From Ampullaceana balthica (Eukaryota > Mollusca > Gastropoda > Lymnaeidae), in assembly GCA_944989445.1 (NCBI GenBank), contig CALYLW010000434.1:376299-440298 (forward strand): a stretch of DNA of 64,000 nt, given 5' to 3'. The first letter of the stretch is position 1. Every line of letters begins with the position of its first letter. The position numbers were made by a program, and so were the translations under genes. The notes under the pieces were generated by a model. It was given only the letters and a program-made list of their open reading frames with translations. It was not told the DNA's origin and ran no database searches. Positions 1-11,790 of the stretch are shown in pieces.

Positions 1-1154
1 TTAAATTTGGCAAACAAATCTGTCATGTAGGCTATGTTATTTTTTGAGTTAATTAAATTTGTCTCAAATCGTTGTCTTTACCTTCCAGGAATTCCAGCAC
101 TAAATAAAAGAGAGCATAAAATCGATTTAAACAAGTACTTTTAGATAACCTTCGTACTTCCATGAGAAGTAGTAAACAATTATAGTCTTCATCATTTTCC
201 AAACAAAGTTTAGCAAATAATATCTCACTGAAGGCATTCCTTTTGATTTTATTAATTGCTCTAATGACATAATCTAGTGATCCATGCAAACGTTCACTAA
301 GATTTTTGCAACAACATGATGCCGATGAATGACACAATGCACTGAGCATACATGTGGTACAGCCTGTTTTAGGTATGCCAGAAAGCCTCGGTATCTTCCA
401 ACCATTGCCGGAGCACCGTCAATAGCAACAGAAATGATATTAGTCAGGAGTATAGCATTTTCATCGAAAAATATTTTTAATTCAGTAAATAACGTTTCAC
501 CTTTTATATCTGTTTCCAAACATTTAGCAAACAACAGTTCTTGGCAAAATTGTTCTTCTTTTACAAATTTTACGTACGCTAAAAGTAAAGCCTCGTTTCC
601 TGGTAAAGTGGACTCGTCAAGCTGTAGGGAAAATTTAGATGTTTTTAAGTAATCAAATAAAGAATTTTCTACACTGAGCCATTTCGTTAATCCTTCTTCG
701 GACTGAATTATTGCTCAGTTGATTTCTATTTGTGATGTCGAAAGCTGGTTTGTTCAACACAGTGCTTATCACCTCACTTACAGCTGGTAAAATAAGTTCT
801 TCACTAATCTGGTGTGGCTTTCCAGACTTTGCATCAATAAAGAAATATTTTAAGACGCACGCAGTCCATCGTCCTCTCACTTAGCTGTTGTCCCTATGAG
901 TTGTTGAAGTGATTCCTTTTTCAAATATGTTTCTTGGACTTCTTCAAAAAATCGTTAAATCTTTATCTTTTTCATCACTATGGATTTTCATTAAATGTTC
1001 CTTAAGCTTGGGAGGTTTCATAGAATCATTCGACAAAGTTTTATTTCACAGAAGACTCATTGGTAAAATAAATATTATTTCCTGGTAATGAAATAAAGCC
1101 ATACTTCAAATATTCAACACTGTACTGTCTACATTTTTTCTTCGGAACACTCAT
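1..1154 (-). pseudogene. hAT transposase, BED/ZBED-SCAND3-like, decayed
   Basis: Read on the minus strand from an ATG at 1154, fragments of one hAT transposase appear in order but in changing frames. They are a BED-like N-terminus (MKPPKLKEHLMKIHSDEK), KPHQISEELILPAVSEV and LSNNSVRRRINEMA, an RNase H-like core piece (VAIDGAPAMVGRYRGF; SVHCVIHRHHVVAK), and LLLLMEVRRLSKS. These match the ZBED5/SCAND3/FAM200-like hAT group. Several stops and frameshifts separate them, so it is not functional. The C-terminal part runs off the left edge. Confidence 0.85.
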
Positions 1155-2408
1155 CTGTTAAAAAGGGCACAAAAATTGTAATGCATTGTATAAGTGTATT
1201 ATTTGAAACAGTTACTTAACTATTAATTATTAAATTTGTCAATGGAATGCTGCAGTAAACCCCTTTAGAATTATTTGACGTGAGATTGAAGGATATAATT
1301 TTATTTTATTTTTTTCAAAAAACGTACGATACGTTTGTGAGTTATATTTATTTTTTTAAAGTTAACCTTAAGGTATATTGAAAATGTGAAACATATTGTT
1401 TTCAAAAGATATAAAATGTATTCAAATAGTAAATCTACTTACGATCAAAAGTAAGCTATCTGATAACAACACAAAATTCAACTATGTCAAAACTTCCAAC
1501 TAACAATACTAAGCTGCTTTTAGCCTAAGATTGGGAAAATTTGTTTATGCACTTCGTATCAGCATTACAAAATGATAAATTGTCGATTATATTTACGGCT
1601 CTTTTAGACATCATATGTAGCAGCATAGTTGCGTTGCTGTATAAAACTATTTTCGGTAGTCTGTCTCACACTGCGCCATTTTAAACTTTGAAGAAAAAAG
1701 GGAGGGCGGAGGGGGGTTAGGTGGAAAATTTCTATGCTTCAATATTTTAGGTTTCTAAAGCAATTTTTTAATGTTAATTACGTTTTAAAAAAATTATCAT
1801 AATATATTAGAAAATATTTTTAAATATTATTTTGTTAACTCTCTAAAAAGGTGTGTGGTCGAATTTTGAATTAATAAAGTCTTTTTGCTGACTCGATTCA
1901 TGTATTTTTAATCGTCCAATCATATCAAATGTGGTATCAATGGAAAGCTATCGGTAATTCATATTAAGATAAATATGACTTACCGACAAGTCAAAATTTA
2001 CCCAACCCTGCTATCATCGTTATTTCCGTTAAAAGATTGTATTTTTATTGCCTACATAGAGGGTCTCCGCCTTTCTCACGCATCAAACTTGACATTCCTT
2101 TCAATTAACCAATGATTTTGATTGGTTACAGCTGTGGAAATATCGTAGTTTTTTTTTCTTTTTCTAGGTCAAACAACTTTATTTTACTTAGGACCTAACA
2201 ATCGCCACTACAGTATTCATTGTACTTTATTTTTATTTCCGTAATAATTTTAAAAAACAACACATAATGCTATTATTTTTATAATAAACCTTCCGCGGAC
2301 CCCCTGACGTTGTTCAGGGACCCCCAAATCAATTTTAATTTTCCACGGACCCCCTGAACGGTTCCGCGGACCCCTGGGGGTCCGTAGGGACCACTTTGGG
2401 AACCACTG
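1..2408 (-). mobile_element. hAT transposon carrying the decayed transposase
   Basis: The right end at 2408, read on the minus strand, is CAGTGGTTCCCAAAGTGGTC, a typical hAT terminal inverted repeat. Behind it come repeated GGTCCGCGG and GGGGGTCC motifs (2290-2400), the GC-rich subterminal region often seen in this group. The left end is outside the window, so the target duplication cannot be checked. Confidence 0.75.
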
Positions 2409-3489
2409 TTCTAGACATACAAAGAGGAAGCATCTCCCCCACCCCTTTTTCAATTTGTCTCTCACTTTCTCTATGGCCGTCCCACCCTTCAGCCCAAAAA
2501 AATCCACAAAATGTCAGTTCATGTCACTAATAGTGCTAATAATAGGTGACGTCGCGTGTGTAAACTTATTCACTTAAAGATTTAAGGAAAAAAAGCATTG
2601 TATTTAAGTCTAAATAATTCAGTAGTTCCACTAATACTGTGTACTTAACCAAGGGTTGCGGGAAGAAGTACAAGGATGCGGGATATATATGTATCTGTTA
2701 ATTAAGGCAAGGGGTGTGGTTGATAGCTAAAACACCCACCATTCAGGTTTTATTCGAATGTAAAGAGTAATTTGTGAATAACTTCAAATCGAGTTGGGGT
2801 TTCTAGAACGGTTTTAAAGTCAAGATAGGTATGTTGTGAAATGGCTCAAAAGGTTCTCTTTTCATTTTACTCGCCCCATTTACCAACTCCTTTATTTTTC
2901 TACATGGAAGAAGAACTAGAATTAACACTTAAAGGAATAATTTTAAATAGTTCTTTGACCTTCTCAGACTTTGACCGTATGATAAAGTGTTTTCTTTAAA
3001 AATATGTATTTTGAAGAGAAAAGAAGTCTTTAAAAAAAAACACACAACAATAATTTATTGTTGTAATAAATCATGGCCGTATGCAAGGGGGGGGGGTTCG
3101 AACGTTCGAGCGAACCCCCTTCTGCGAATGTGTGCCCGTTTGTTGTAACAAATAGATGTTTACATTATTGAGATATTTGAGGATCCCTCTACAGAATATG
3201 AGGGGCCAGTGTTATGATGGCGCTGCATCTATGTCGGGCGCTTTCTCATGAGTTCAAGCGCGCATTCTGTTAGAGGCCCCTTTGGCGATATACACACACT
3301 GCAGCAATCACGCTTTAAACCTAGTGATCACGCATTCGTGCACACTTCCCGATGTGCGTAATATGAATGACAAATTAAAAGAAACCTGTATGTTTTTTAA
3401 CAACAGCCCAAAGCGCGAAGCCTTGTTGATAAAACGTCATACAAACAAGTCTTCCATTTGAACTTGAACTATCCCTTAACCCGTCATTG
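2409..3489. other. AT-rich intergenic stretch with a GC foldback
   Basis: No gene is visible. A G10 run followed by TTCGAACGTTCGAGCGAACC forms a short foldback at about 3086-3120, perhaps a transposon end. The rest has no feature I can name. Confidence 0.4.
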
Positions 3490-4004
3490 GGTCTTTGGGG
3501 CACCATCGTGAACTGCACACTATCTCACGCCATTTGTCCCGGATCTTGTGCTGCCTTTTGAGAGTCCCTGAATGACATGCCGGTCCACTCTTTGATATCA
3601 TCTTCCCATCTCTTCCTTTGTCGGCCTCTTTTCCTTCCTCCCTGTACTGTGCCTTGCATTATAGTCTTTGCGAGACCCCCCGATCTTGCCACGTGTCCAT
3701 ACCAACGTAGTTTCCTCTTCTTAATTGAGGTGAGAAGGTCCTCGGTCCTCGTAGGGGCCGATGACAGCACTTATTTTGTTGCGGACCGCTTCGTTCGTGA
3801 TGTGCGCTGTGTAGTGTAAGAGATGTGCAGTATCTTTCGGAAACATGTAATCTCTAGCGCATTTATTCTTCTTTGGAGGTCTGCAGTCAGCGTCAAAGCC
3901 TCACAACCATACAAGAAGACCGACATCGCCAGAGAGCGCATTAGTCGGATCTTTGGTCTTAGGGAGAGTTCCTTGCTTTGCCAAGTCTTCCATTTGCAGT
4001 GCTA
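3490..4004 (-). pseudogene. Non-LTR retrotransposon RT C-terminus, truncated
   Basis: On the minus strand, 3770-3525 reads RKLRWYGHVARSGGLAKT and RKRGRQRKRWEDDIKEWT, the highly recognisable tail of endonuclease-reverse transcriptase LINE proteins. The preceding part (3771-4004) gives matching RT fragments such as SVFLYGCEALTL and EITCFRKIL in other frames. It is 5' truncated, frameshifted and dead. Its left end directly abuts the hAT fragment at 4005. Confidence 0.85.
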
Positions 4005-4248
4005 AAATGAAGGCACTTATAGATTTGTGCAAAAGAAGATGGGCTGAGCGCCACGAAGCATACAAACAATTCTATCAATCGTATGCTTACATTTTTTACA
4101 CTCTTGAGATAATTTCACTGCCACGTGGAAAACACAACGACCAAGGATTTTATCCAAGTTTGACTACAATTGGTGATTGGGACACGGACAGTAAATCTCG
4201 AGCAAAGTCACTTCTTCATTCCTTGTGTAACTTCACATTTATTGTGAC

Positions 4249-6102
4249 CAGGGCCGTCTTAACGCATAGGCCCGTTGGGCATTTGCCCGTGGGCCCACGA
4301 GCATGGGGGCCGCATGGGAATATATGTTTATATATTATGTATATATTTTTTATTCCTGCGGGGCAGGGACCAGGGCCGGATTTCCGCCTAGGCCCACAAG
4401 GCCCGGGCCTAGGGCCCCAGCCAGCCAAGGGGCCCCGGTCGTGGAATCTTTACATAAGCCCAAAAGCCTGGCTTCATTATCAAAAAGCATTATCGAAAAT
4501 AATAGTATAATAAATATTTTTACTACATTTTGCATACACTGCCTAGTCAAGTGGGGTGTGTGACAGATTGCACCACCAGTAAAAAAAACTGCACGACCCT
4601 GACTTTCCCCCTCCCCAAACCACACGCAGGACAAGACACCACCCGAGCCGAGATTTGGGTTTCAGATTACAGATAATTGACAGGGACCGGGAGAACATTT
4701 TTTTTTAAGTCGAAAGACTTGACCAGAGGCCAGGGAAATGTCACAGATAGTTTATGGGGACCTGCCAAAGGTTTCAATGAAGTTCGTTTTAATGCCTTTA
4801 ACTAGATGGCCTTCTACAATTTCACCTGCATACCTTTGGTCAGCAATATAGTGACAGGGAAAACGTTAGATCGGGAAATAGGAAGCCAGGGAGGCAAGAG
4901 AGAAGACAGGGTGCCACGAGTCGAAGCCGGGGAGCCACCGAATAGGGAGCCAGTGTGTCGAGGGACGCAGTACGGAACAGAGACGCTTCACGCTGGACCA
5001 GGTAACACTTTTTTTTCCATATTGTTGTGCTTTATTAAATTAATCGTATGATTGTATGTTTATATGTAATTAGGCACAGAAAAAAGATTTACTTGAAACA
5101 AGAGAAATTCTTGAATTAAGAAAATTTGAGGAAAACCGAAATTGTCTTGAACTTTGAACAAATTAACAGAGAAACAACAAATTGAAACATAAAAACATTA
5201 TCCCAAATAATTAAACAAAGTTCTATTGTTTAATGACACTCGTTTTTATATTCTTTATAGAAATAACCGCTGCAGTTGCAGTGATGCTGCCGATGACCGT
5301 CAAAAGGCAACTGCAAAAAACGTGTCTGACTGCAACGAGCTACCTGAAAACATTATTTCTGAAACTTTGTAACAGCTACAAAATAGTATTCTTTAGAAAA
5401 TCCTGAATCTAATTCTTTAAGTTACGATCTTGCTGAGTGGATGCTAGACGAAGTTACCTTGGAGTACCTAGTTAAAAAAGGCGTGAAACAAAATATTGAT
5501 GCCGACTTTTCTTCTTCAAGGCGTCAGTACGCATTAAAATCAGGTATCTATCGCTGTCACTTTTTAGCCGAACATTAAGCAATGGTGAAACACGACCTCG
5601 ACATTGGCTCATTGCGCCCCAGGCTTTTTGGACATTTTCAAACGTAGGAATTGCGCTCCGAATACTGTTGTGCACACCAGCGTCAAACTGCTCAGCAGAA
5701 CGGTCGTTCTCAGCGTTAAAGATAGTAAAGAATTACTTAAGATCAAACATAGGAGAAAAGAGGCTCAATTTACGAATGATGACGTCATTCGTTCTTTTGC
5801 ACAAAAGAAAGTTCGTCGTAGGATTCTATAAATTTTATTCAATAACGTAAGTATAGTAGCTTAGACTGTATTATTCTGATGTTTATTAAAGTTATTAATT
5901 AAAGTCAATTAAAATTGTATGTTCTGTACTAGTGAATTTAAATTGCAAACTTTCCCAAAATAGCCTCGAGATGGTTTGGGGGGGGGCCCAGAATGTCAAG
6001 TGCCTAGGGGCCCTGAGTCTGTTAAGTCCGGGCCTGGCAGGGACCCAACACTATTTCTTTGTTCTTTGCCCGGGGGCCCAAAATGGTGTAAAGACGGTTC
6101 TG
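4249..6102. mobile_element. hAT-type element inserted in the transposase (middle layer)
   Basis: The ends are CAGGGCCGTCTTAACGC and the inverted CAGAACCGTCTTTACAC. It is flanked by a perfect 8-bp duplication ATTGTGAC (4241-4248 and 6103-6110), as expected of hAT. Removing it and one copy of the duplication restores FTFIVT-FVVTSE in the host transposase. Outside the further nested element only about 190 bp of it remain, so it was a small non-autonomous copy. Confidence 0.9.
4371..6036 (+). mobile_element. hAT-type element nested in the element above (inner layer)
   Basis: The ends are CAGGGCCGGATTTCCGCC and the inverted CAGGCCCGGACTTAAC. It is flanked by a perfect 8-bp duplication GCAGGGAC (4363-4370 and 6037-6044). 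It is a 1.67-kb copy retaining a piece of hATC domain near 5660-5800 (SNCSAERSFSALKIVKNY), so it derives from an autonomous hAT by deletion. A second copy lies at 15104-16271. Confidence 0.9.
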
Positions 6103-6902
6103 ATTGTGACGTTTGTTGTAACGTCTGAAAGGAATAACAGTAGAGCTTCAGAAAGAAGCGATTGACATAATTCAGGCTATGTCGCTTATCGAAAACGTCA
6201 AGCAAGAGTTTAGAGTGATTAGAACAAATGTAGATGATTATTTTCAAAACACTTATGATCATGGCGCAGTCTGTAGGAGCTGAAGCTTCAATGCCCAGAA
6301 TTGCTAAGTAGCAAATATACCGAAGCAATGTGTGCGTAGAAACGCTAATGCAGCACTAGCTGCGGAACTTAATCAAACCATTTCTGGAGCACATCATTGC
6401 TGAATTAGATATGCGGTTCTCTGGCTTTCAACCAGGACATCCTCACAACTGTTAGCTCTTGTCTTGTGCCAAGTGCTGTTAGAAACTGTACGTGTCAAGA
6501 TCTGAAAGGTGACGTGGATTTATATGAGCAAGATCTGCCTTCACCAGAGGTGCTGTCCGAAGAGTTCAACGGGTGGAAATTTAGATTCAGCCAATGGGAA
6601 GAGTCAAAGCTACCAACAATTTCACGGAAGCTATAAAACATTGCAGTGAATCGATGTATCCGAATATTAATTGCTTACTGAAAATCGCTTGTGTGATTAC
6701 TGTGACTTCCTGCGCGTGTCAGCGAAGGTTCAGTGCACTCCGACGTTTGCACAATGGCATGAGATGTTCAATGGGACAGGAAAGATTTACAGAGCTTGCA
6801 TTGATGCATCACTACTCTGTCAATGTCAACGAAAACAGTGTTTTACAGATATTTGTTAACAAAAACCTAAGAAGGGTTTACGTCGAAGATGTTCTAAAAT
6901 AA

Positions 6903-7059
6903 ACCTCATAGCATTGTGGTATTCCGCCTTGTCAGTTCTGTACCATAATGTGTGTAATTCAAATTCTTTAACGCCTGTGCCTTCAGATTTCATTATTAAC
7001 AAGAAAAGAAATGAATGATCGAGTACTTGCATTTTTTAAATAAAATACTATTTTGGAAA
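6903..7059. other. Tail of the ZMYM1-like hAT copy or unique DNA
   Basis: AT-rich sequence after the transposase stop. A terminal inverted repeat for the host hAT was not recognised here. Confidence 0.3.
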
Positions 7060-7233
7060 CAGGGCCGGCCTAAGGAAATTGGAGGCCCCAGGCAAAGTGA
7101 ATTGGTGGTGGCCCTAAATGTAATAAAAAATAATAAATATGGGAAGATTATTGTGCAAGGCCCCCACTAATGATGATACTAATCGGAGGCCCTAGATGGC
7201 TCCCTAGTTTGCCTATGCCTAAAGCCGGTCCTG
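7060..7233. mobile_element. Small hAT-like MITE
   Basis: About 174 bp with inverted ends CAGGGCCGGCCTAAGG and CAGGACCGGCTTTAGG. The flanks TTTGGAAA and TTAGAAAC are only roughly alike, so the target duplication has decayed or the border is off by a base. A second, 5'-truncated copy lies at 9597-9721. Confidence 0.7.
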
Positions 7234-7243
7234 TTAGAAACTT

Positions 7244-7800
7244 TTATTTACAGTCTTAATTATTTATTGCATGAAAACCTACTTTTTTGGTCACTGTACG
7301 CAATGAAAACATTTTTTTTTCCGAAACGAGGAAAAAAGGCGAGAACTTAAATCAACGCCCTCAATAAATCATAGGAACAGAATTATTGATTAAACATTCT
7401 CATCCAAATTTGAAGTCATAGACCATATATTGTAGGTATCTTGAATCTTAACTCTTAACATGAAATGCCTTCGCGACAAGTTTGCGAACGCCCTTAAAAA
7501 AGTCTGGGTACGGCCTTGATAAATATTATTGTCACTGTTTTAAGTCACGGTGTATAACATTTATTATAAACACTTTTGTGCTGTCAATTATCAGTGACGC
7601 AAATGGGGCCTCAAAATAGCTCCCTTTGCCACACGATTTTTAGCGTCAAAATGTCGAAAGAACCGGTCCAACTGTGCTTAGATGTTTCCATACATTGCTT
7701 ACGATTTATTTATTTCATGCTATTTCTATTTCGCCCAACGCATTTGAATATATTTCTCACTTTTCTGTGTTCTCTTAATGTTTCTTCTGTATGCACTAGA
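7244..7800. other. Intergenic, no recognised gene
   Basis: AT-rich, with an ORF at 7576-7845 that resembles nothing I know and runs into the GC-hairpin repeat. Around 7480-7520 a GTTTGCGAACGCCC ... GGGTACGGCC stretch resembles a transposon end, but no partner end was found. Confidence 0.3.
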
Positions 7801-7804
7801 TTGT

Positions 7805-8110
7805 GCTGCGGCGCCGTGGCGCCTGCGGCGCCCCCCTTTTTTTAGGGCGCCTACGGCGCCAACCTTTTTCAAAAGCCCAACTAAGTTATCATTTTTTGAT
7901 AAATACGAAATATTAAACTTTCTGAAATGTACGCAAAGTATTTAATAACAGGAGTTGTAGGGCGCCTACGGCGCCCACTTGGTTTTTTGTCAAAAGCCCA
8001 AGAAACTTATCCTTCTTTGATAAATACGAAATATTAAACTTCCTTTTTGTTTGATAAATACGAAATATTATACTTACTGAAATGTACACAAAGTATTTTA
8101 TAATTATAAA
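7805..8110. repeat. GCGCC-hairpin repeat, leading part
   Basis: The self-complementary word GGGCGCCTACGGCGCC occurs at about 7844-7859 and 7960-7975, ahead of partly duplicated units containing GATAAATACGAAATATTA and AAAAGCCCAA. Each hairpin starts a block leading into the 290-bp tandem repeats. Related sequence occurs at 14260-14860 and, inverted, at about 20513-20790. Confidence 0.7.
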
Positions 8111-8975
8111 TCCTCAAATCCTATTTTTACATCGTTCCCTTTTTCCAAAATTAAGATATAAGCTAAAGCAATGACGTCATATAATATATTTTTTACAGCG
8201 CGTCTTTAATTTGTAATTAATTTGCACACCTTTTGATGCACACCTTGTGTTAAATATAAGATCAACCAATGACGTCATATTAAATATTTTTACAGCGCTA
8301 ATCACCACACGATTTTTTAAAACTGCTATAGACTGTTGTACATCATCAGCGTTCCACATCCAATGAGTGACTTGGGCTTTTATATTATATATATTATAAA
8401 TCCTCAAATCCTATTTTTACATCGTTCCCTTTTTCCAAAATTAAGATATAAGCTAAAGCAATGACGTCATATAATATATTTTTTACAGCGCGTCTTTAAT
8501 TTGTAATTAATTTGCACACCTTTTGATGCACACCTTGTGTTAAATATAAGATCAACCAATGACGTCATATTAAATATTTTTACAGCGCTAATCACCACAC
8601 GGTTTTTTAAAACTGCTATAGACTGTTGTACATCATCAGCGTTCCACATCCAATGAGTGACTTGGGCTTTTATATTATATATATTATAAATCCTCAAATC
8701 CTATTTTTACATCGTTCCCTTTTTCCAAAATTAAGATATAAGCTAAAGCAATGACGTCATATAATATATTTTTTACAGCGCGTCTTTAATTTGTAATTAA
8801 TTTGCACACCTTTTGATGCACACCTTGTGTTAAATATAAGATCAACCAATGACGTCATATTAAATATTTTTACAGCGCTAATCACCACACGGTTTTTTAA
8901 AACTGCTATAGACTGTTGTACATCATCAGCGTTCCACATCCAATGAGTGACTTGGGCTTTTATATTATATATGTT
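8111..8975. repeat. Three tandem copies of a 290-bp repeat
   Basis: Units start at 8111, 8401 and 8691 and are almost identical; the first has CACACGATTTT where the other two have CACACGGTTTT. Each unit contains two ATGACGTCAT palindromes, a GCGC-containing word and TGACTTGGGCTTTTATATTA. Because the units are nearly identical, the minus strand shows the same 76-residue ORF three times; it matches no protein I know and is probably not coding. Confidence 0.9.
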
Positions 8976-9566
8976 ACGACACAATAAAACGCATTTGAAT
9001 TATATTTTTAATTGAACATTTACTGTACATTTTTTACAAGAGTCTTTTACAATAGCTTTTTAAAGCTTATTATCCCCCCCCCCTTTTTCCGTTAAGTCGC
9101 TTTTTATTTCTCACGTATTTTTTTTGAAAATACACATTTTACAGGAAATTTTAAAAAGTCAACAGTTGGGAGTTGCCTTAATTTCAACGATATTCTCATT
9201 GTTTACAATTTACAGCACGGAAATTCTACTAAAGTCATTTCTGTAACAAAGTGGGTATTCGGACCGAATTTAAAAAGCACAATTTCCATCTTCCTGGTCG
9301 TGTGGTAGTGTGAAGGACTGTTGGCGTGGCGGCACAGGGTTCAATATTCAGTTGTGGAAGCTTTAAAAAAAAATGTGTACAGGGTTAGATTTTTAGATGG
9401 GGAATCTTATTTTATTTTTTTAAAAAATATTTTTCTTTTTAAATTTTTTTATTTTAACCCTTTTGTTATTGGATAATCTTTAAATGACCCCCGTTCATCC
9501 CACTGCGACGCGACCTTGGGAGCGGAGCGATTGACATATACTATACTGCCTATATTTATATTGTTA
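8976..9566. other. Intergenic, no recognised gene
   Basis: AT-rich, with poly-T and poly-C runs; nothing nameable. Confidence 0.4.
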
Positions 9567-9567
9567 A

Positions 9568-9596
9568 CACTACTACTAATAATAGTACTAATAGCC
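9568..9596. repeat. Unoccupied copy of the TAA element's target
   Basis: A 29-bp word starting CACTACTACTAATAATAG and ending TAATAGCC. The same word occurs at 9730-9753, where it is interrupted after TAA and resumes with TAGCC at 11055. Confidence 0.75.
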
Positions 9597-9721
9597 AAGG
9601 CCCTAGGCGAAGTGATATGGAAAGATTCTTGTGCGAGGCCCCCACTAACTAATGATGAGACTAATCGGAGGCCCTAGGCGGCTGCCTATTTTTCTATGCC
9701 TTAAGTCTAAACCCGGCCCTG
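9597..9721. mobile_element. Small hAT-like MITE, truncated copy
   Basis: Matches 7060-7233 across AGGCCCCCACTAA, GACTAATCGGAGGCCCTA and CTATGCCTTAA, ending in CCCGGCCCTG at 9721. The opposite terminal repeat is missing. Confidence 0.65.
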
Positions 9722-9753
9722 ATTACTATCACTACTACTAATAATAGTACTAA

Positions 9754-11051
9754 GGGGCCGTCCATAAATGACGTCACACGATTTTTGCCGATTTTTTACC
9801 CCCTCCCCCCTCGTCGTCACAAAAACGTAGACCCCCCCCTCTAAAAATACGTCACAAATCTTTGACCCCCCCCCCAAAAATAAAATAATAAAATAAAAAA
9901 GAAACTTATTTTCTATTTGAAAATAAGTATGTTTCAAATCACTTTTATTGTCATTTAAGTATTTATTATTTATGTAGTGAAGATCTACATAGTAATATCG
10001 TAACCCGCGTGAAGCATTTTTTAAAAACGTTTAACCGGCCTTCAGAAAACGAACTGTGTTAACATCCTTAGATTATATTTTATTTTACTGCATACAAATT
10101 AAACATTGACTATTAATCATCACGGTTAACGTCTTTGTTTAGAAAAAAAAATATTTAAAAATAACATTTTTAACATGTATTTTTTAAAAATCCCTCAATT
10201 GACTGACGGGCATCCCGAAAGAATGAGGTCGGCGAACAGAGGTATATAACCTCATCTGGCGTCAAAAAGGGAATTCTTGGGTGTAATGCAGACTCATTTG
10301 GGACATATAACATCCACTACAATCCACTAGATATATTAAAATACGTCATTTCACCAAAAACCATTAGAACAATTAAATCAAACTTAAAACGTTTTTAATT
10401 CTATAAAATAGATTCCCTCTCCCCTCTCCCCTTTTAAAGAAAAAAGATATTCCGTGTGGTTTTGACTTAAAATATCTACACATAATCCTATTCAGATCAT
10501 TTTTAGACACTTGTCATGCTTGTAAAACTCACCAGTAGCATTTTCGCTAACGACGCTCCCCCAACTCCCCGAGTCATGTGAGCAGGACCTAGAGTCTGGG
10601 GGTTTGGGGGTAACGCACACATAAACTTGTATATTTTTTGGGTAACGGGCAAAAAAGTTCGCCTCCTGCCATGAGAGAACCAAACGGAGCTGCGGTTACA
10701 TCACAAATGCTTTGATGTCAACATCAAACGACGCACTCTAACAATTTCATATGTTACCTTGTGGATTCTCAAACTTAAGGATTATAATTAGATTTCATTT
10801 TCGTGTCTTGATAGCTTACGCCAACCAGCGTCTGATGGCCTACCGACCGGCACATTGAGAAGCACTGATTAAACAAAAAAAAGTCATTAAATAAATTGTA
10901 AGCGACCAAATATTTCAGTGGAAGTTTTATTTTAAGTTACCCTTTTGATGTCACATTTCTTCACCCCCCTCACTCCCCCTCGTCACGCATCGTCACAAAA
11001 GTGTGACCCCCCTCCCCCCTTAGGTGCGTGACGTCATTTATGGACGGCCCC
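9754..11051. mobile_element. 1.3-kb TIR element with TAA target duplication
   Basis: The ends are perfect inverted repeats over at least 24 bp, beginning GGGGCCGTCCATAAATGACG. They are flanked by TAA (9751-9753, 11052-11054). Pyrimidine/purine-rich subterminal tracts with GTCACAAAA words mirror each other at 9790-9870 and 10960-11025. There is no transposase ORF, so it is non-autonomous. A 3-bp TWA duplication fits the PIF/Harbinger superfamily, which is an inference. Confidence 0.85.
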
Positions 11052-11054
11052 TAA

Positions 11055-11790
11055 TAGCCTATATATATATTTACTAGTGTATCACCCGTCAAAAATGACG
11101 GAAGTTTTCAAAATAAATTCACATCAGATTAAAAAATAACGTAATACAGAATTTTCATTTATTTAAGTATTTTTATTTTATTCATTTATTTTCCTATTGA
11201 ACAGTTTTATTCGCCTGTTCAAATAGAGTTATTTTTTGGTGCAGTAATTTGGTGCGCTGCTTTCTAAAATTAGTAGCTTCATGGACAGACATGACAGACA
11301 GACGTGACAGAGATTGCAAATTATGTATATTTATATATACACATACACATAAATATATTTGCCTATATTCTATATCCAATACGCAATGGACTGTACCACT
11401 GAGCTAGATATATATAGCTCAGTGGACTGAACAGATTTTAAAATATAAACTTATAAAATACTTATAATCAATATGAAAAACAATAAGGCTGGCACTGTTT
11501 TCTTATTCAGGTCAGATAAAATCAATGTGATTTAACTTCCTATATAAGATATAATGATAAATAATGCTAAAAATTAACTTTGAGAATAGTTCACTGAATT
11601 CTCCCTTCAACGCCGAGAATCATTCACAGAATTATGGGGATAACGTCTTCCTTTCTGTAAAGTTTAAGAAGATTGTCGGGAACCATGTATGCTCCCTTGA
11701 GCCGAAAAATGTGTTTCAATGGTGTTGCCCAACCCAAAATGAGCTCTAACGTTTATTTCCACCTGTTGTTGTTCGTCCGTCGATTCGACG
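11055..11790. other. Intergenic, with a short shared repeat fragment
   Basis: GGTGCGCTGCTTTCTAAAAT at about 11251-11272 is shared with the repeat copy near 20518-20540. Otherwise AT-rich with no gene seen. Confidence 0.4.

Larger units (their letters stand above)
4005..6902 (+). pseudogene. ZMYM1-like hAT transposase, split by a nested insertion
   Basis: The first part (4005-4248) reads CKRRWAERHEAYKQFYQS, LEIISLPRGKHNDQGFYP and RAKSLLHSLCNFTFIVT. The second part (6111-6899) resumes with FVVTSE, then in shifted frames LQKEAIDIIQAMSLIENV and EFRVIRTNVDDYFQ. It ends with the hATC dimerisation domain (CLLKIACVITVTSCACQR; RFSALRRLHNGMRCSM) and stop TAA at 6900-6902. This is the zinc-finger-MYM-type-1-like hAT group. 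The element at 4249-6102 lies between the parts. A frameshift near 6133 and internal stops show that it is dead. Confidence 0.85.

Noticed and set aside
3577..4005. Plus-strand ORFs over the first LINE fragment
   Set aside because: They are antisense to a clear minus-strand RT tail.
8177..8984. The same 75-76-codon ORF three times on the minus strand
   Set aside because: It follows from three nearly identical 290-bp units; no homology, and the diverged locus at 14.5 kb does not keep the frame.
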